Below are positions 39,659-47,736 of a DNA stretch of 64,000 bases, piece by piece. The translations under genes and the position numbers were made by a program. The notes under the pieces are model-generated. The model saw only the letters and a list, made by a program, of their open reading frames with translations, searched no databases and was not told the DNA's origin. Source of the stretch: Bacillus sp. UNC41MFS5 (GTDB lineage Bacteria; Bacillota; Bacilli; Bacillales_B; DSM-18226); NCBI RefSeq assembly GCF_000686805.1, contig NZ_JMLP01000005.1, positions 58,307-122,306 on the forward strand, written 5' to 3'. How positions within the stretch are numbered: position 1 is the first letter of the stretch; the number at the start of each line of letters is the position of its first letter.

Positions 39659-40852
39659 ATGCCACGTGCCTTATGGCTCTTAATAATTGGGATGATTGTT
39701 AATGTAACAGGCTCTTCATTTCTGTGGCCTCTAAATACAATCTATATTCACGACCATTTGGGTAAATCACTATCGGTTGCCGGGATTGTTTTGATGTTAA
39801 ATTCAGCAGCGAGTGTGATTGGAAACCTATATGGCGGCAGTCTATTTGATAAAATAGGCGGCTACAAATCTATCATAATAGGAATTAGTATTACCCTTGC
39901 AGCACTCATCGGCTTAACATTTTGGCATGGCTGGCCCGCATTTATTGTCTTCCAAATCATCATTGGTTTTGGTACTGGAATTATTTTTCCATCGATGTAT
40001 GCGATGGCAGGGGCGGTTTGGAAAGAAGGTGGGCGGAAAGCCTTTAACGCCATTTATGTGGCCCAAAACCTTGGGGTAGCCTTGGGTGCATCTCTTGGCG
40101 GAATTGTTGCCGCTTATTCCTTTCAGCTCATCTTCCTAGCAAATACAGTCATGTATATCGTCTTTTTACTAATAGCTGTATTTGGCTATAGAGGAATCTT
40201 AGTTGATTCTGGAAAACAAACAACGATCGATGTAAATGTTCCAACTGTTAAGAACAGAAAAAATCTTTATGCCTTATTGATCTTGTGTACAGGTTATTTG
40301 CTGTGTTGGGTCGCATACGTACAATGGCAAACAACGATTGCCTCTTATACACAGGAAATCCATATCTCTTTAACGCAATACAGCTTATTATGGTCGATAA
40401 ACGGAGCTCTAATTGTCGTTGGTCAACCGCTTTTAAATGGTGTGTTAAAGCATCTTACAGCATCACTAAAACTGCAAATGATCATTGGAATTGGTATTTT
40501 TATGGTTTCATTTTTAGTCGCAGGGAAGGCAACCGAATTCTCTGGATTTTTAGTCGGGATGATTATCCTAACAATTGGTGAAATGTTTATTTGGCCGGCA
40601 GTACCTACAGTCGCTTTTGACTTAGCTCCAAAAGGCCGTGAAGGCTTTTACCAAGGGATCGTCAACAGTACAGCCACCGGCGGAAGAATGATAGGACCCT
40701 TATTAGGTGGAATGATTGTCGACATCTATAACATGTCAGCATTATTCATAGTATTGATTGGGCTATTCCTAATCGCAATCGTAACCACATTACTTTACGA
40801 TCGAAGTTTAAAAACAAAAATGGTGTCAGGCACCATACATGGACAAATCTAA
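39659..40852 (+). CDS. yttB: Major facilitator superfamily transporter YttB
   Basis: A 397-residue MFS permease with about twelve hydrophobic helices and the loop motif GGSLFDKIGGYKSI between helices 2 and 3. Its N-terminus MPRALWLLIIGMIVNVTGSSFLWPLNT resembles B. subtilis YttB, a putative drug or metabolite exporter; the substrate is unknown. ATG 39659 follows AAAGGGG. The last dozen codons run through a short palindrome (40820-40836), so the C-terminal tail after LLYDRSLKTK may be repeat-derived. Confidence 0.85.
   Translation: MPRALWLLIIGMIVNVTGSSFLWPLNTIYIHDHLGKSLSVAGIVLMLNSAASVIGNLYGGSLFDKIGGYKSIIIGISITLAALIGLTFWHGWPAFIVFQIIIGFGTGIIFPSMYAMAGAVWKEGGRKAFNAIYVAQNLGVALGASLGGIVAAYSFQLIFLANTVMYIVFLLIAVFGYRGILVDSGKQTTIDVNVPTVKNRKNLYALLILCTGYLLCWVAYVQWQTTIASYTQEIHISLTQYSLLWSINGALIVVGQPLLNGVLKHLTASLKLQMIIGIGIFMVSFLVAGKATEFSGFLVGMIILTIGEMFIWPAVPTVAFDLAPKGREGFYQGIVNSTATGGRMIGPLLGGMIVDIYNMSALFIVLIGLFLIAIVTTLLYDRSLKTKMVSGTIHGQI
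40820..40836. repeat. Short palindrome at the 3' end of yttB
   Basis: ATGGTG-TCAGG-CACCAT. I recall GGTGCCTGACACC-type elements as dispersed repeats in Bacillus genomes. Only one copy is seen here, so repeat status is inferred. Confidence 0.45.
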
Positions 40853-40902
40853 CGTTTGTACACGTGAGGTGGACAAAACGATGAGTAAAAGTGGAGTATG
40901 TA

Positions 40903-40943
40903 GTAAAAAGCAAAGTTCCAAAATATAGGAATTTTGCTTTTTA
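40903..40943. terminator. Terminator after yttB
   Basis: TAAAAAGCAAAGTTCC and its near complement GGAATTTTGCTTTTTA form a long stem with T- and A-runs at both ends. It also lies just beyond the minus-strand gene at 41021, so it may serve both. Confidence 0.8.
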
Positions 40944-41020
40944 CTTGCTTTTGTTATACGAAAAAGCAAGAGGTTACTAAGTGAGGATACTATTTTTAAC
41001 ACATTTCATCTTTTGTTATT

Positions 41021-41503
41021 TTAATTATTGTCATCGCTAAAAACAGGGAAACACACATCCAAACAAAATTTACCCTCAGTTATCCCTGATCCTATTCGAG
41101 CTACTCTTACTGATTCAGCACCATCAATTGTTGCAGAAATGGTATTGCCGGGAGGAACGGTGAATTGAAGAGGAGTTCCTACAGTTCTAATCACAATAAC
41201 TTGAATGGCTGCAGAGTTCCTAGCGCTATTGAATACGGTAATAGTTACAGTAGCATCTTGCTCAATGCTCTTTCTCCATATCTCCAATTTTGAAACCTGG
41301 TCGCTCAATAACAAATTCCCACAAATATTATTACATACCATCTCGCTTATTTCCTGGTCTGGGGATAAACTGGAGCCAGAATCAGAATCAGAGCCAGAGC
41401 CAGAATCAGAATCAGAATCAGAATCAGAGGCAGAATTGGTATCGGTATTAGAATCAGAAAAAGACTTGAATGGTTTACTCCAACTATAAAACGTAGGTCC
41501 CAT
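41021..41503 (-). CDS. Ena-like (DUF3992) spore appendage subunit with Ser-Asp repeat
   Basis: A 160-residue protein with two parts. Residues 18-45 are a low-complexity Ser/Asp/Gly tract. Residues 52-155 resemble the DUF3992 fold of S-type endospore appendage (Ena) subunits: CNNICGNLLLSDQV, TVTITVFNSARN, a FTVPPGNTISATI strand and the C-terminal GKFCLDVCF with paired Cys. In Ena fibres such Cys form cross-subunit disulfides. It lacks the usual Cys-Cys N-terminal connector. ATG 41503 follows AAAGGAATG. Family assignment is by motif recall; function as a fibre subunit is inference. Confidence 0.65.
   Translation of the reverse strand: MGPTFYSWSKPFKSFSDSNTDTNSASDSDSDSDSGSGSDSDSGSSLSPDQEISEMVCNNICGNLLLSDQVSKLEIWRKSIEQDATVTITVFNSARNSAAIQVIVIRTVGTPLQFTVPPGNTISATIDGAESVRVARIGSGITEGKFCLDVCFPVFSDDNN
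41375..41432. repeat. Hexanucleotide-type repeat coding for Ser-Asp
   Basis: Tandem copies of AGAATC / AGAGCC-like hexamers on the plus strand encode alternating Ser-Asp and Ser-Gly on the minus strand. Changes by whole hexamers would keep the frame, so the tract length could vary between strains. Confidence 0.8.
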
Positions 41504-41639
41504 AAGAAAATCATTCCTTTTTAATAATATAGAATGTAAGTTAACAGCTCTTTGCTTGGGGAAAAGCCCTAATTATTTAACCTTACTTGCATATTCATTA
41601 AAAATTTATTACAATAACCGTAATAGTTTATATTGAAAA

Positions 41640-41880
41640 GACTGTGATTAGGAGTAGTAATGGTTAATACCCGTGCGAAAGAGAGTTGACGGCTGGTGGA
41701 AGTCAACCGGGTACATCATGAACTCGCCTTTGAGTTGCAAGCGTGAAGGAATAGTAAGGCTTGCCGTTTTCCGCGTTAAGGATGAATGAAGCGAGTGTTT
41801 ACAACACTAATGTGGGTGGTACCGCGGGAAGATACATACAATCCTCTCGTCCCTTTTTGGGATGAGGGGGTTTTTTATTT
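41640..41880 (+). promoter_or_regulatory. T-box leader of leuS
   Basis: A T-box riboswitch sensing uncharged tRNA. The conserved T-box sequence is TGGGTGGTACCGCGGG (41813-41828), preceded by a long stem I region with AGTAGTAA. The terminator is CCTCTCGTCCC / GGGATGAGGGG with T-run (41842-41880). The probable specifier is CTC (Leu) at 41723-41725 in GAACTCGCC; that codon choice is inferred from context. It ends 20 nt before the leuS start. Confidence 0.95.
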
Positions 41881-41901
41881 TTTTTTAGGAGGAAGAGCAG
41901 T

Positions 41902-44319
41902 ATGAGTTTCGATCATAATCACATCGAACAGAAGTGGCAAAAGAAATGGGAAGAAGAAAAAACATTCAAAACAAGCGAGGAATACGATAAAAGAAAATTC
42001 TACGCTTTAGATATGTTTCCATATCCATCAGGTGCAGGACTACACGTTGGACACCCTGAAGGTTATACTGCAACCGACATTCTTTCCCGCTTAAAGCGGA
42101 TGCAGGGATACAATGTGCTTCACCCAATGGGCTGGGACGCGTTTGGCTTACCGGCAGAGCAGTATGCCTTAGATACGGGGAACGACCCTGCGGAATTTAC
42201 AGAGCAGAACATCAACACTTTCCGCCGCCAAATTAAATCATTAGGATTCTCCTATGATTGGGATCGGGAAGTCAACACCACTGACCCTGAATACTACAAA
42301 TGGACCCAATGGATTTTCTTAAAGCTATTTGAAAAAGGCTTAGCCTATATTGATGAAGTTGCAGTAAACTGGTGTCCGGCACTTGGAACGGTACTTGCAA
42401 ACGAAGAGGTCATAGATGGCAAAAGTGAACGTGGCGGGCATCCCGTTGAACGCCGTCCGATGAAGCAATGGATGTTAAGAATTACAGCTTACGGTGACCG
42501 TTTACTTGAAGATTTAGAAGAACTGGATTGGCCGGAAAGCCTAAAAGAAATGCAGCGCAACTGGATCGGCCGTTCAGAAGGTGCGGAAGTAACTTTCTCG
42601 ATCGAAGGCCACGAAGAGACATTCACAGTATTCACTACTCGCCCTGATACCTTATTCGGTGCTACGTATGCAGTGCTTGCTCCTGAACATGCATTTGTTG
42701 ATAAAATTACAACAGCTGAACAACGCGCTGCGGTTGATGCTTATTTGGATAAAGTGAAGACAAAGAGCGATTTAGAGCGTACTGATCTTGCAAAAGAGAA
42801 AACAGGCGTATTTACAGGAGCATATGCAATTAATCCTGCAAATGGCGAGAAAATGCCAATCTGGATTGCTGATTATGTATTAGTTAGTTACGGTACAGGG
42901 GCAATTATGGCGGTACCTGCTCACGATGAGCGTGACTTTGAATTCGCAAAAGAATTTAACCTTCCGATTAAAGCCGTTGTCGCGGGTGGAGATATAGAAA
43001 AAGAAGCTTACACAGGCGATGGGGAACACATTAACTCAGAATTCTTAAATGGCACGGATAAATCTGAAGGCATTCAAAAAATGATTGCTTGGTTGGAAGA
43101 AAAAGGAATCGGCACAAAGAAAGTTACCTTCCGCCTTCGTGATTGGTTGTTTAGCCGCCAACGTTATTGGGGAGAACCAATTCCGATTATTCACTGGGAA
43201 GATGGTACGATGACAGCCGTCCCTGAAGACCAGCTTCCACTGATGTTACCAAAAACGAAAGAAATCCGTCCATCAGGAACTGGAGAATCGCCACTTGCGG
43301 TTATCTCAGATTTCGTGAATGTTATAGATCCAGAAACAGGTAAAAAGGGACGCCGTGAAACAAATACGATGCCTCAATGGGCTGGCAGCTGCTGGTATTA
43401 TTTACGTTATATTGATCCGAAAAATGATCAGGCACTTGCTTCGGAGGAAAAATTAAATCATTGGTTACCTGTTGATATATACATTGGCGGGGCCGAACAT
43501 GCCGTTTTACATTTACTTTATGCGCGCTTCTGGCATAAATTCTTGTTTGATATTGGTGTTGTTCCAACCAAAGAACCATTCCAAAAGTTATTTAACCAAG
43601 GAATGATTTTAGGCGAAGGAAATGAAAAAATGAGTAAGTCAAAAGGGAATGTCGTAAACCCTGACGATATCGTTGGCAGCCACGGTGCTGATACCCTTCG
43701 CCTTTATGAAATGTTCATGGGGCCGCTGGATGCTTCGATTGCCTGGTCGACAAATGGACTGGATGGTTCCCGCCGTTTCTTAGATCGAATCTGGCGTTTA
43801 TTGGTTGAAGAAAATGGGGAATTAAATCCAAAGATCCAAGCAAATGAAGAAGTCTCTAATTTAGAAAAAGTGTACCACCAAACGGTGAAAAAAGTGACTG
43901 AGGATTATGAAGGTTTAAGATTTAATACGGCAATTTCACAAATGATGGTATTCATTAATGATGCCTATAAAGCAACGGTCCTACCAAAAGAGTACATTGA
44001 AGGATTCGTTAAAATGCTTGCCCCTGTTTGCCCGCATATTGCTGAAGAGCTTTGGGAAAAGTTAGGTCACAGTGAAACGATAACTTACGAAGCATGGCCT
44101 GCCTATGATGAAGCAAAATTAGTGGATGACGAAGTTGAGATTGTCGTACAGGTTAATGGGAAAGTAAAAGCAAAGCTAATGGTACCAACAGATGCAAGCA
44201 AAGAGTCACTTGAAGGTATCGCAATGGAAGATGCCCAAATTAAGGAACAAATTGAAGGAAAAACAATCCGCAAAGTTATTACTGTTCCTGGGAAGCTTGT
44301 AAATATAGTCGCAAATTAA
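41902..44319 (+). CDS. leuS: Leucyl-tRNA synthetase
   Basis: Class I synthetase of 805 residues charging tRNA-Leu. The HIGH-type motif is [15 protein letters not shown] (about 40-54) and KMSKS is in EKMSKSKGN (about 577). The CP1 editing domain lies between them ([12 protein letters not shown]), and the anticodon-binding and C-terminal domains follow. ATG 41902 has TTAGGAGGAAGAG upstream. Controlled by the T-box leader. A terminator follows 4 bp after the stop. Confidence 0.98.
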   Translation: MSFDHNHIEQKWQKKWEEEKTFKTSEEYDKRKFYALDMFPYPSGAGLHVGHPEGYTATDILSRLKRMQGYNVLHPMGWDAFGLPAEQYALDTGNDPAEFTEQNINTFRRQIKSLGFSYDWDREVNTTDPEYYKWTQWIFLKLFEKGLAYIDEVAVNWCPALGTVLANEEVIDGKSERGGHPVERRPMKQWMLRITAYGDRLLEDLEELDWPESLKEMQRNWIGRSEGAEVTFSIEGHEETFTVFTTRPDTLFGATYAVLAPEHAFVDKITTAEQRAAVDAYLDKVKTKSDLERTDLAKEKTGVFTGAYAINPANGEKMPIWIADYVLVSYGTGAIMAVPAHDERDFEFAKEFNLPIKAVVAGGDIEKEAYTGDGEHINSEFLNGTDKSEGIQKMIAWLEEKGIGTKKVTFRLRDWLFSRQRYWGEPIPIIHWEDGTMTAVPEDQLPLMLPKTKEIRPSGTGESPLAVISDFVNVIDPETGKKGRRETNTMPQWAGSCWYYLRYIDPKNDQALASEEKLNHWLPVDIYIGGAEHAVLHLLYARFWHKFLFDIGVVPTKEPFQKLFNQGMILGEGNEKMSKSKGNVVNPDDIVGSHGADTLRLYEMFMGPLDASIAWSTNGLDGSRRFLDRIWRLLVEENGELNPKIQANEEVSNLEKVYHQTVKKVTEDYEGLRFNTAISQMMVFINDAYKATVLPKEYIEGFVKMLAPVCPHIAEELWEKLGHSETITYEAWPAYDEAKLVDDEVEIVVQVNGKVKAKLMVPTDASKESLEGIAMEDAQIKEQIEGKTIRKVITVPGKLVNIVAN

Positions 44320-44323
44320 TAAA

Positions 44324-44354
44324 AAGAGCAGCCCCTTTCCTGGGGCTGTTTTTC
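44324..44354 (+). terminator. leuS terminator
   Basis: AAAGAGCAGCCCC / GGGGCTGTTTTT with a short loop. The next gene starts about 20 bp later. Confidence 0.88.
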
Positions 44355-44372
44355 CTAAAGGGGATGGATTTG

Positions 44373-44687
44373 ATGGAAGAAATTCAAACGATTACACCAG
44401 AAGAATTACAAAAAAAGCTTGAGGCAGGGGAAAAACTTGAGCTGGTTGATGTAAGGGAAGATCATGAGGTTGTATTTGGGATGGTCCCAGGGGCAAAGCA
44501 TATCCGTATGGGTGAGATTCCTGATCATCTCGACTATTTTGACAAGGAAAAAGAGTATATCTTTATCTGCCGCTCCAGTGCACGAAGCGGGAATGTCTGC
44601 CATTATTTGCAGGACCAGGGTTATAAGGTCCGCAATATGGTTGGTGGGATGCTGGCCTGGACTGGAGAGACGGAATACACAGAATAA
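44373..44687 (+). CDS. ytwF: Rhodanese-like sulfurtransferase YtwF
   Basis: A single-domain rhodanese of 104 residues. The active-site loop is YIFICRSSARSGNV with Cys66 as the persulfide-carrying residue. The N-terminal LVDVREDHE and GAKHIRMGEIP segments are typical. ATG 44373 has AAAGGGG 9 nt upstream; the in-frame ATG at 44364 abuts that site. Sulfur donor and acceptor are not known. Confidence 0.92.
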   Translation: MEEIQTITPEELQKKLEAGEKLELVDVREDHEVVFGMVPGAKHIRMGEIPDHLDYFDKEKEYIFICRSSARSGNVCHYLQDQGYKVRNMVGGMLAWTGETEYTE

Positions 44688-44716
44688 TTGATTCCTCTAG
44701 GGTTAAGAACAAAAAT

Positions 44717-44769
44717 AAAAGGGAGGCAGACCACCGGATAAGTCGGTAGAGTCTGTCCTCCCTTCTTTT
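44717..44769. terminator. Long hairpin terminator after ytwF
   Basis: AAAAGGGAGGCAGAC pairs with GTCTGTCCTCCCTTCTTTT, with an inner CCG/CGG stem. It is bounded by A- and T-runs, so it can end ytwF on plus and the broken Ena-like gene on minus. Confidence 0.85.
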
Positions 44770-44782
44770 ATGAATGGATGGA

Positions 44783-45152
44783 TTAAGCGAAAACACGCTT
44801 GAACAGGTTAATGCAAAATTTGCCTCGTGTTCCAGCTGGTACAATAACTCAGAGCGAAGTGGGATTGATAACTGATACTGATCTGGTAGTTCCAGCTGGT
44901 ACAGTTATATCTGCAGTTTGCCCACCTTCAAATGTTACTGCAAAAATTATATCTCCCGGTCCAGCATTGAATACTGAAAAGGTCCCTTGAATAAAATCAT
45001 TTCCCCCCTGTTGTTGGTGCAGTCCATACTGCAAAAGGAGCCGGGAAATCCGGCCCAATACCAATTGGTCCAGTTAGGTTACCACAAATTTCTTCTTGTA
45101 AAATCTGTGCATCCGGGCAGCAATTTCTTTTATTATGATTTGATCCACACAT
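44783..45152 (-). pseudogene. Disrupted Ena-like (DUF3992) gene
   Basis: From ATG 45152 (after AAAGGAAGGAAG) the frame reads MCGSNHNKRNCCPDAQILQ, EEICGNLTGP and stops at 44997-44999. Removing one G from the run of six G at about 45003-45008 restores the family sequence: FIQGTFSVFNAGPGD, ADITVPAGTTRSVSV. That frame is cut by a TGA at about 44849, after which the same frame gives VIVPAGTRGKFCINLFKRVFA, the family C-terminus. So there is one frameshift and one in-frame stop. The Cys-Cys connector typical of S-Ena is present. Sequencing error in the G-run is possible; the extra stop argues for decay. Confidence 0.75.
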
Positions 45153-45327
45153 ATAAATCTTCCTTCCTTTGTTTTACTTTATTTTTGACTTCTGTATATT
45201 AAATGCTGCTTGTCCGGGAGGTGCTATATTACAAATGCTGATTTTTGTCATTTATTCTGGGGGAAAATTGAGTCACCACGTCAGGAAAATGCGGTTTAAC
45301 AACGTAAAGAAAGTGTCTCCTCCCATT

Positions 45328-45364
45328 AAAAAAGCCGATTTCCTGTACATTAAGGAATCGACTT
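45328..45364 (-). terminator. Minus-strand terminator after the 36-residue gene
   Basis: On the minus strand GTCGATTCCT and AGGAAATCGGC form a stem followed by TTTTTT. It ends the two-gene unit at 45417-45916. Confidence 0.85.
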
Positions 45365-45416
45365 CAGTAGGTATATGGTTAATTGAGATTCCGAAATTTG
45401 GGCTTCTTAAAACATT

Positions 45417-45527
45417 TCAAAACAACACAGCCGTAAGTCCTTTTCTAGTTATCCACTCTTGGCCTTCTTGTTCACCGAGTATAAGAACGGTTTCACTATC
45501 AGTACGGAAACGGCTGTAGGTATCCAT
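45417..45527 (-). CDS. Small 36-residue protein coupled to the gene upstream
   Basis: An ATG at 45527 shares a base with the TAA of the preceding gene (TAATG), with AGGTGG about 9 nt upstream. The product is MDTYSRFRTDSETVLILGE, then QEGQEWITRKGLTAVLF. It is soluble, with no membrane segment. I do not recognise it. Tight coupling, a ribosome binding site and a terminator downstream argue that it is real. Confidence 0.6.
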   Translation of the reverse strand: MDTYSRFRTDSETVLILGEQEGQEWITRKGLTAVLF

Positions 45528-45916
45528 TAGGTACCACCTGTAGTTGTATCAAAGCCGCCCTGTTGTCCCATTCCAGGACCGCCCTCATTTGAGAATTGCC
45601 CTTGTTGATTGCTATTTCCATAGAATGGATCATTACTTGTCGAGGATTGATCATTATTATTAAAATTATTGGTTGAACCATCAGTTTCCGATGAGCCATC
45701 TCCACTCATGGATTGGTCGAAACCATGTCCATGTCCGTAGCGCTGCTGTGTAGAAAAGCCATCCTGTGATTGCTGAATGGAATTATTATCTGCAGTTTGC
45801 CCTTGGTTAAGCGCTGCTTGATTGTTGTTAGATAGTCCAAAATAGGAGACCAATCCGGCTACTAATGCTAAGCTTCCAAAACTAACGCCCCATGAGATTC
45901 GTTGTTTATTATCCAT
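45527..45916 (-). CDS. Membrane-anchored Gln/Asn/Gly-rich protein
   Basis: A 129-residue protein with a short positively charged start, one membrane helix (about 8-27, WGVSFGSLALVAGLVSYFGL) and an extracytoplasmic tail dominated by Gln, Asn, Ser and Gly. A His-rich patch YGHGHGFDQ lies in the middle. The tail is probably disordered. ATG 45916 follows AAAGGAG. No family is recognised; the composition fits a surface or spore-envelope protein. It is coupled to the small gene downstream. Confidence 0.78.
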   Translation of the reverse strand: MDNKQRISWGVSFGSLALVAGLVSYFGLSNNNQAALNQGQTADNNSIQQSQDGFSTQQRYGHGHGFDQSMSGDGSSETDGSTNNFNNNDQSSTSNDPFYGNSNQQGQFSNEGGPGMGQQGGFDTTTGGT

Positions 45917-46064
45917 GTTTATTCTCCTTTTAAAATGAAAAACAGTTTTCTAAAAGGAAGTTTACAAGCTTAAACTTAAAATAAACTTAACTTTTTACGA
46001 GGAGTGGATTTTTAAAATTCAGAAAACTGGTAAGAATAGTAGTAAAAAAGAAAGGGAGAGAACA

Positions 46065-46250
46065 TTGATACAGGTGAAGTTGTTTGACAGGGAGCATGAG
46101 AAGGATTTGGAAAAGGAAATGAATCGTTTTTTAAAAGGGCTGGATGAAACAAGTCTGCTTGATATTAAATATAATGTGGCCGCAATGGCAGAGGAAGAAG
46201 AAGAGGAGCAGATTTACTGTTTTTCAGCGATGATTATTTATAAGGCCTGA
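46065..46250 (+). CDS. Cse60-like sporulation protein
   Basis: A 61-residue protein that resembles the Cse60 family (MIQVKLFDREHEKDLEKEMN at the start, LLDIKYNVAA, and a C-terminal YCFSAMIIYKA). In B. subtilis Cse60 is a small sigma-E-dependent sporulation protein of unknown function. The start is TTG 46065 with AAAGGGAGAG upstream. An acidic run of six Glu lies between two predicted strands. The family name is from recall. Confidence 0.75.
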   Translation: MIQVKLFDREHEKDLEKEMNRFLKGLDETSLLDIKYNVAAMAEEEEEEQIYCFSAMIIYKA

Positions 46251-46257
46251 CAACTTG

Positions 46258-47532
46258 TCAGACCTTATTATTTTTTGCGGATAGGGCTGCATTAGTTCCA
46301 GCTAATCTTCCAGTTACAAGTGCAGAGGTAATATTATATCCTCCTGTGTACCCATGGATATCTAGGATTTCACCGCAAAAATATAAACCATTCATTAGTT
46401 TCGATCCCATCGTTTGCGGTTCAATTTCTTTTACAGACACACCGCCGCCAGTGACAAACGCTTTTTCAAGTGGCAGGGTGCCGTTGACTTTAATAGGAAA
46501 GTGCTTGCAGCTTTTTGTAAAACTACGAATTTTTTCATTAGAAAAAGTACTGCCTTGTTCAGATGGGTCAATCCCGTTATGCTCTAAAAGAAACAGAAGG
46601 TAACGTTCAGGGACGAGCCCTTTGAGTGTATTTTTAATGCTTTTCTTAGGCTCACTTTTAACGAGCGAAAGAATTTCTTGAAAAACTTCTTCCTCTTTCT
46701 TATCAGGCAAGACATCAAGGCTCATAGTTACTTCTGATAGTTTCCACTTTTTCATTGCTTTCACCACGAACTGGCTGCAGCGAAGGACGGCTGGACCGCT
46801 TAGCCCAAAATGTGTAAAAATCATATCCATTCGATGCGAGATGAGGGGCTTTCCTTTTGGGTTCAAAACACTTAAGTCGATATCTCTTAACGATAACCCT
46901 TGAAGGACTTTGTTTTTTATAAATGGTTCATTCGATGTCACTGGAACCTCGGTTGGAAAAAGTTCAGTAATGGTATGACCAGCTTTTTGGGCCCAGGCAT
47001 AGCCATCACCTGTAGAACCTGTATGAGGGACAGACTTTCCCCCGACAGCAATCACAATTGATTTAGCTGAAATTGTTTGACCATCCTTAAGAGATACAGC
47101 CGAGACACGCTCATCCTCATAAATTATTTCGCGGACAGGGCTATTTTTAAAGACTCGTACATGAAGTTTTTCTAATTGATTTAGTAATGCGTCCACAACG
47201 GACTGTGCTTTATTACTGACTGGAAACATCCGCCCGTGATCTTCTTCCTTTAAGGCAATCCCTAATTTCTCAAAGAATTTAATAATATCTTCATTACTAA
47301 AGATAGAAAAGGCACTATATAAAAATTTCCCGTTACCCGGCAAGTGCTTGATGATTTCTTCAATTGGCAGGCGATTGGTAACGTTACAGCGTCCGCCTCC
47401 GGATATCGCTAGTTTTCTGCCAAGTTTGTCACCTTTATCTATTAAAAGAACTTTTGCGCCTTTTTCACCAGCGGCAATGGCCGCCATTAACCCTGATGGG
47501 CCGCCGCCGATGACAATTACATCATATTCCAT
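46258..47532 (-). CDS. ytfP: FAD/NAD(P)-dependent flavoprotein YtfP (HI0933 family)
   Basis: A 424-residue flavoprotein. The N-terminal dinucleotide-binding motif is [22 protein letters not shown], and [10 protein letters not shown] is diagnostic of the HI0933/BaiN group. The C-terminal FAD motif is [22 protein letters not shown]. Its physiological reaction is not established. The ribosome binding site in front of ATG 47532 is weak (TTGGTG). It is convergent with the Cse60-like gene, 7 bp apart. Confidence 0.93.
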   Translation of the reverse strand: MEYDVIVIGGGPSGLMAAIAAGEKGAKVLLIDKGDKLGRKLAISGGGRCNVTNRLPIEEIIKHLPGNGKFLYSAFSIFSNEDIIKFFEKLGIALKEEDHGRMFPVSNKAQSVVDALLNQLEKLHVRVFKNSPVREIIYEDERVSAVSLKDGQTISAKSIVIAVGGKSVPHTGSTGDGYAWAQKAGHTITELFPTEVPVTSNEPFIKNKVLQGLSLRDIDLSVLNPKGKPLISHRMDMIFTHFGLSGPAVLRCSQFVVKAMKKWKLSEVTMSLDVLPDKKEEEVFQEILSLVKSEPKKSIKNTLKGLVPERYLLFLLEHNGIDPSEQGSTFSNEKIRSFTKSCKHFPIKVNGTLPLEKAFVTGGGVSVKEIEPQTMGSKLMNGLYFCGEILDIHGYTGGYNITSALVTGRLAGTNAALSAKNNKV

Positions 47533-47736
47533 ATATACACCAACTTTTTATTAATCCATCACTCCATTATAAACATTTATCATCAAAATAAAACGAATGT
47601 GCCCATATTTTCATAAATTTCACTTGGTTGTTAGTAGCGTCCGGGAGCAAGAAGTTGTAAACTACTATAGTGTGCAAAAAAGTCTATTTATTTTTGTGAA
47701 AAAGCGCACGTATTTCTTCGGGTAGGAAGGGATTTT

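Noticed and set aside
44799..45202. Plus-strand frames across the broken Ena-like gene
   Set aside because: They are antisense to the recognisable family sequence and lack initiation signals.
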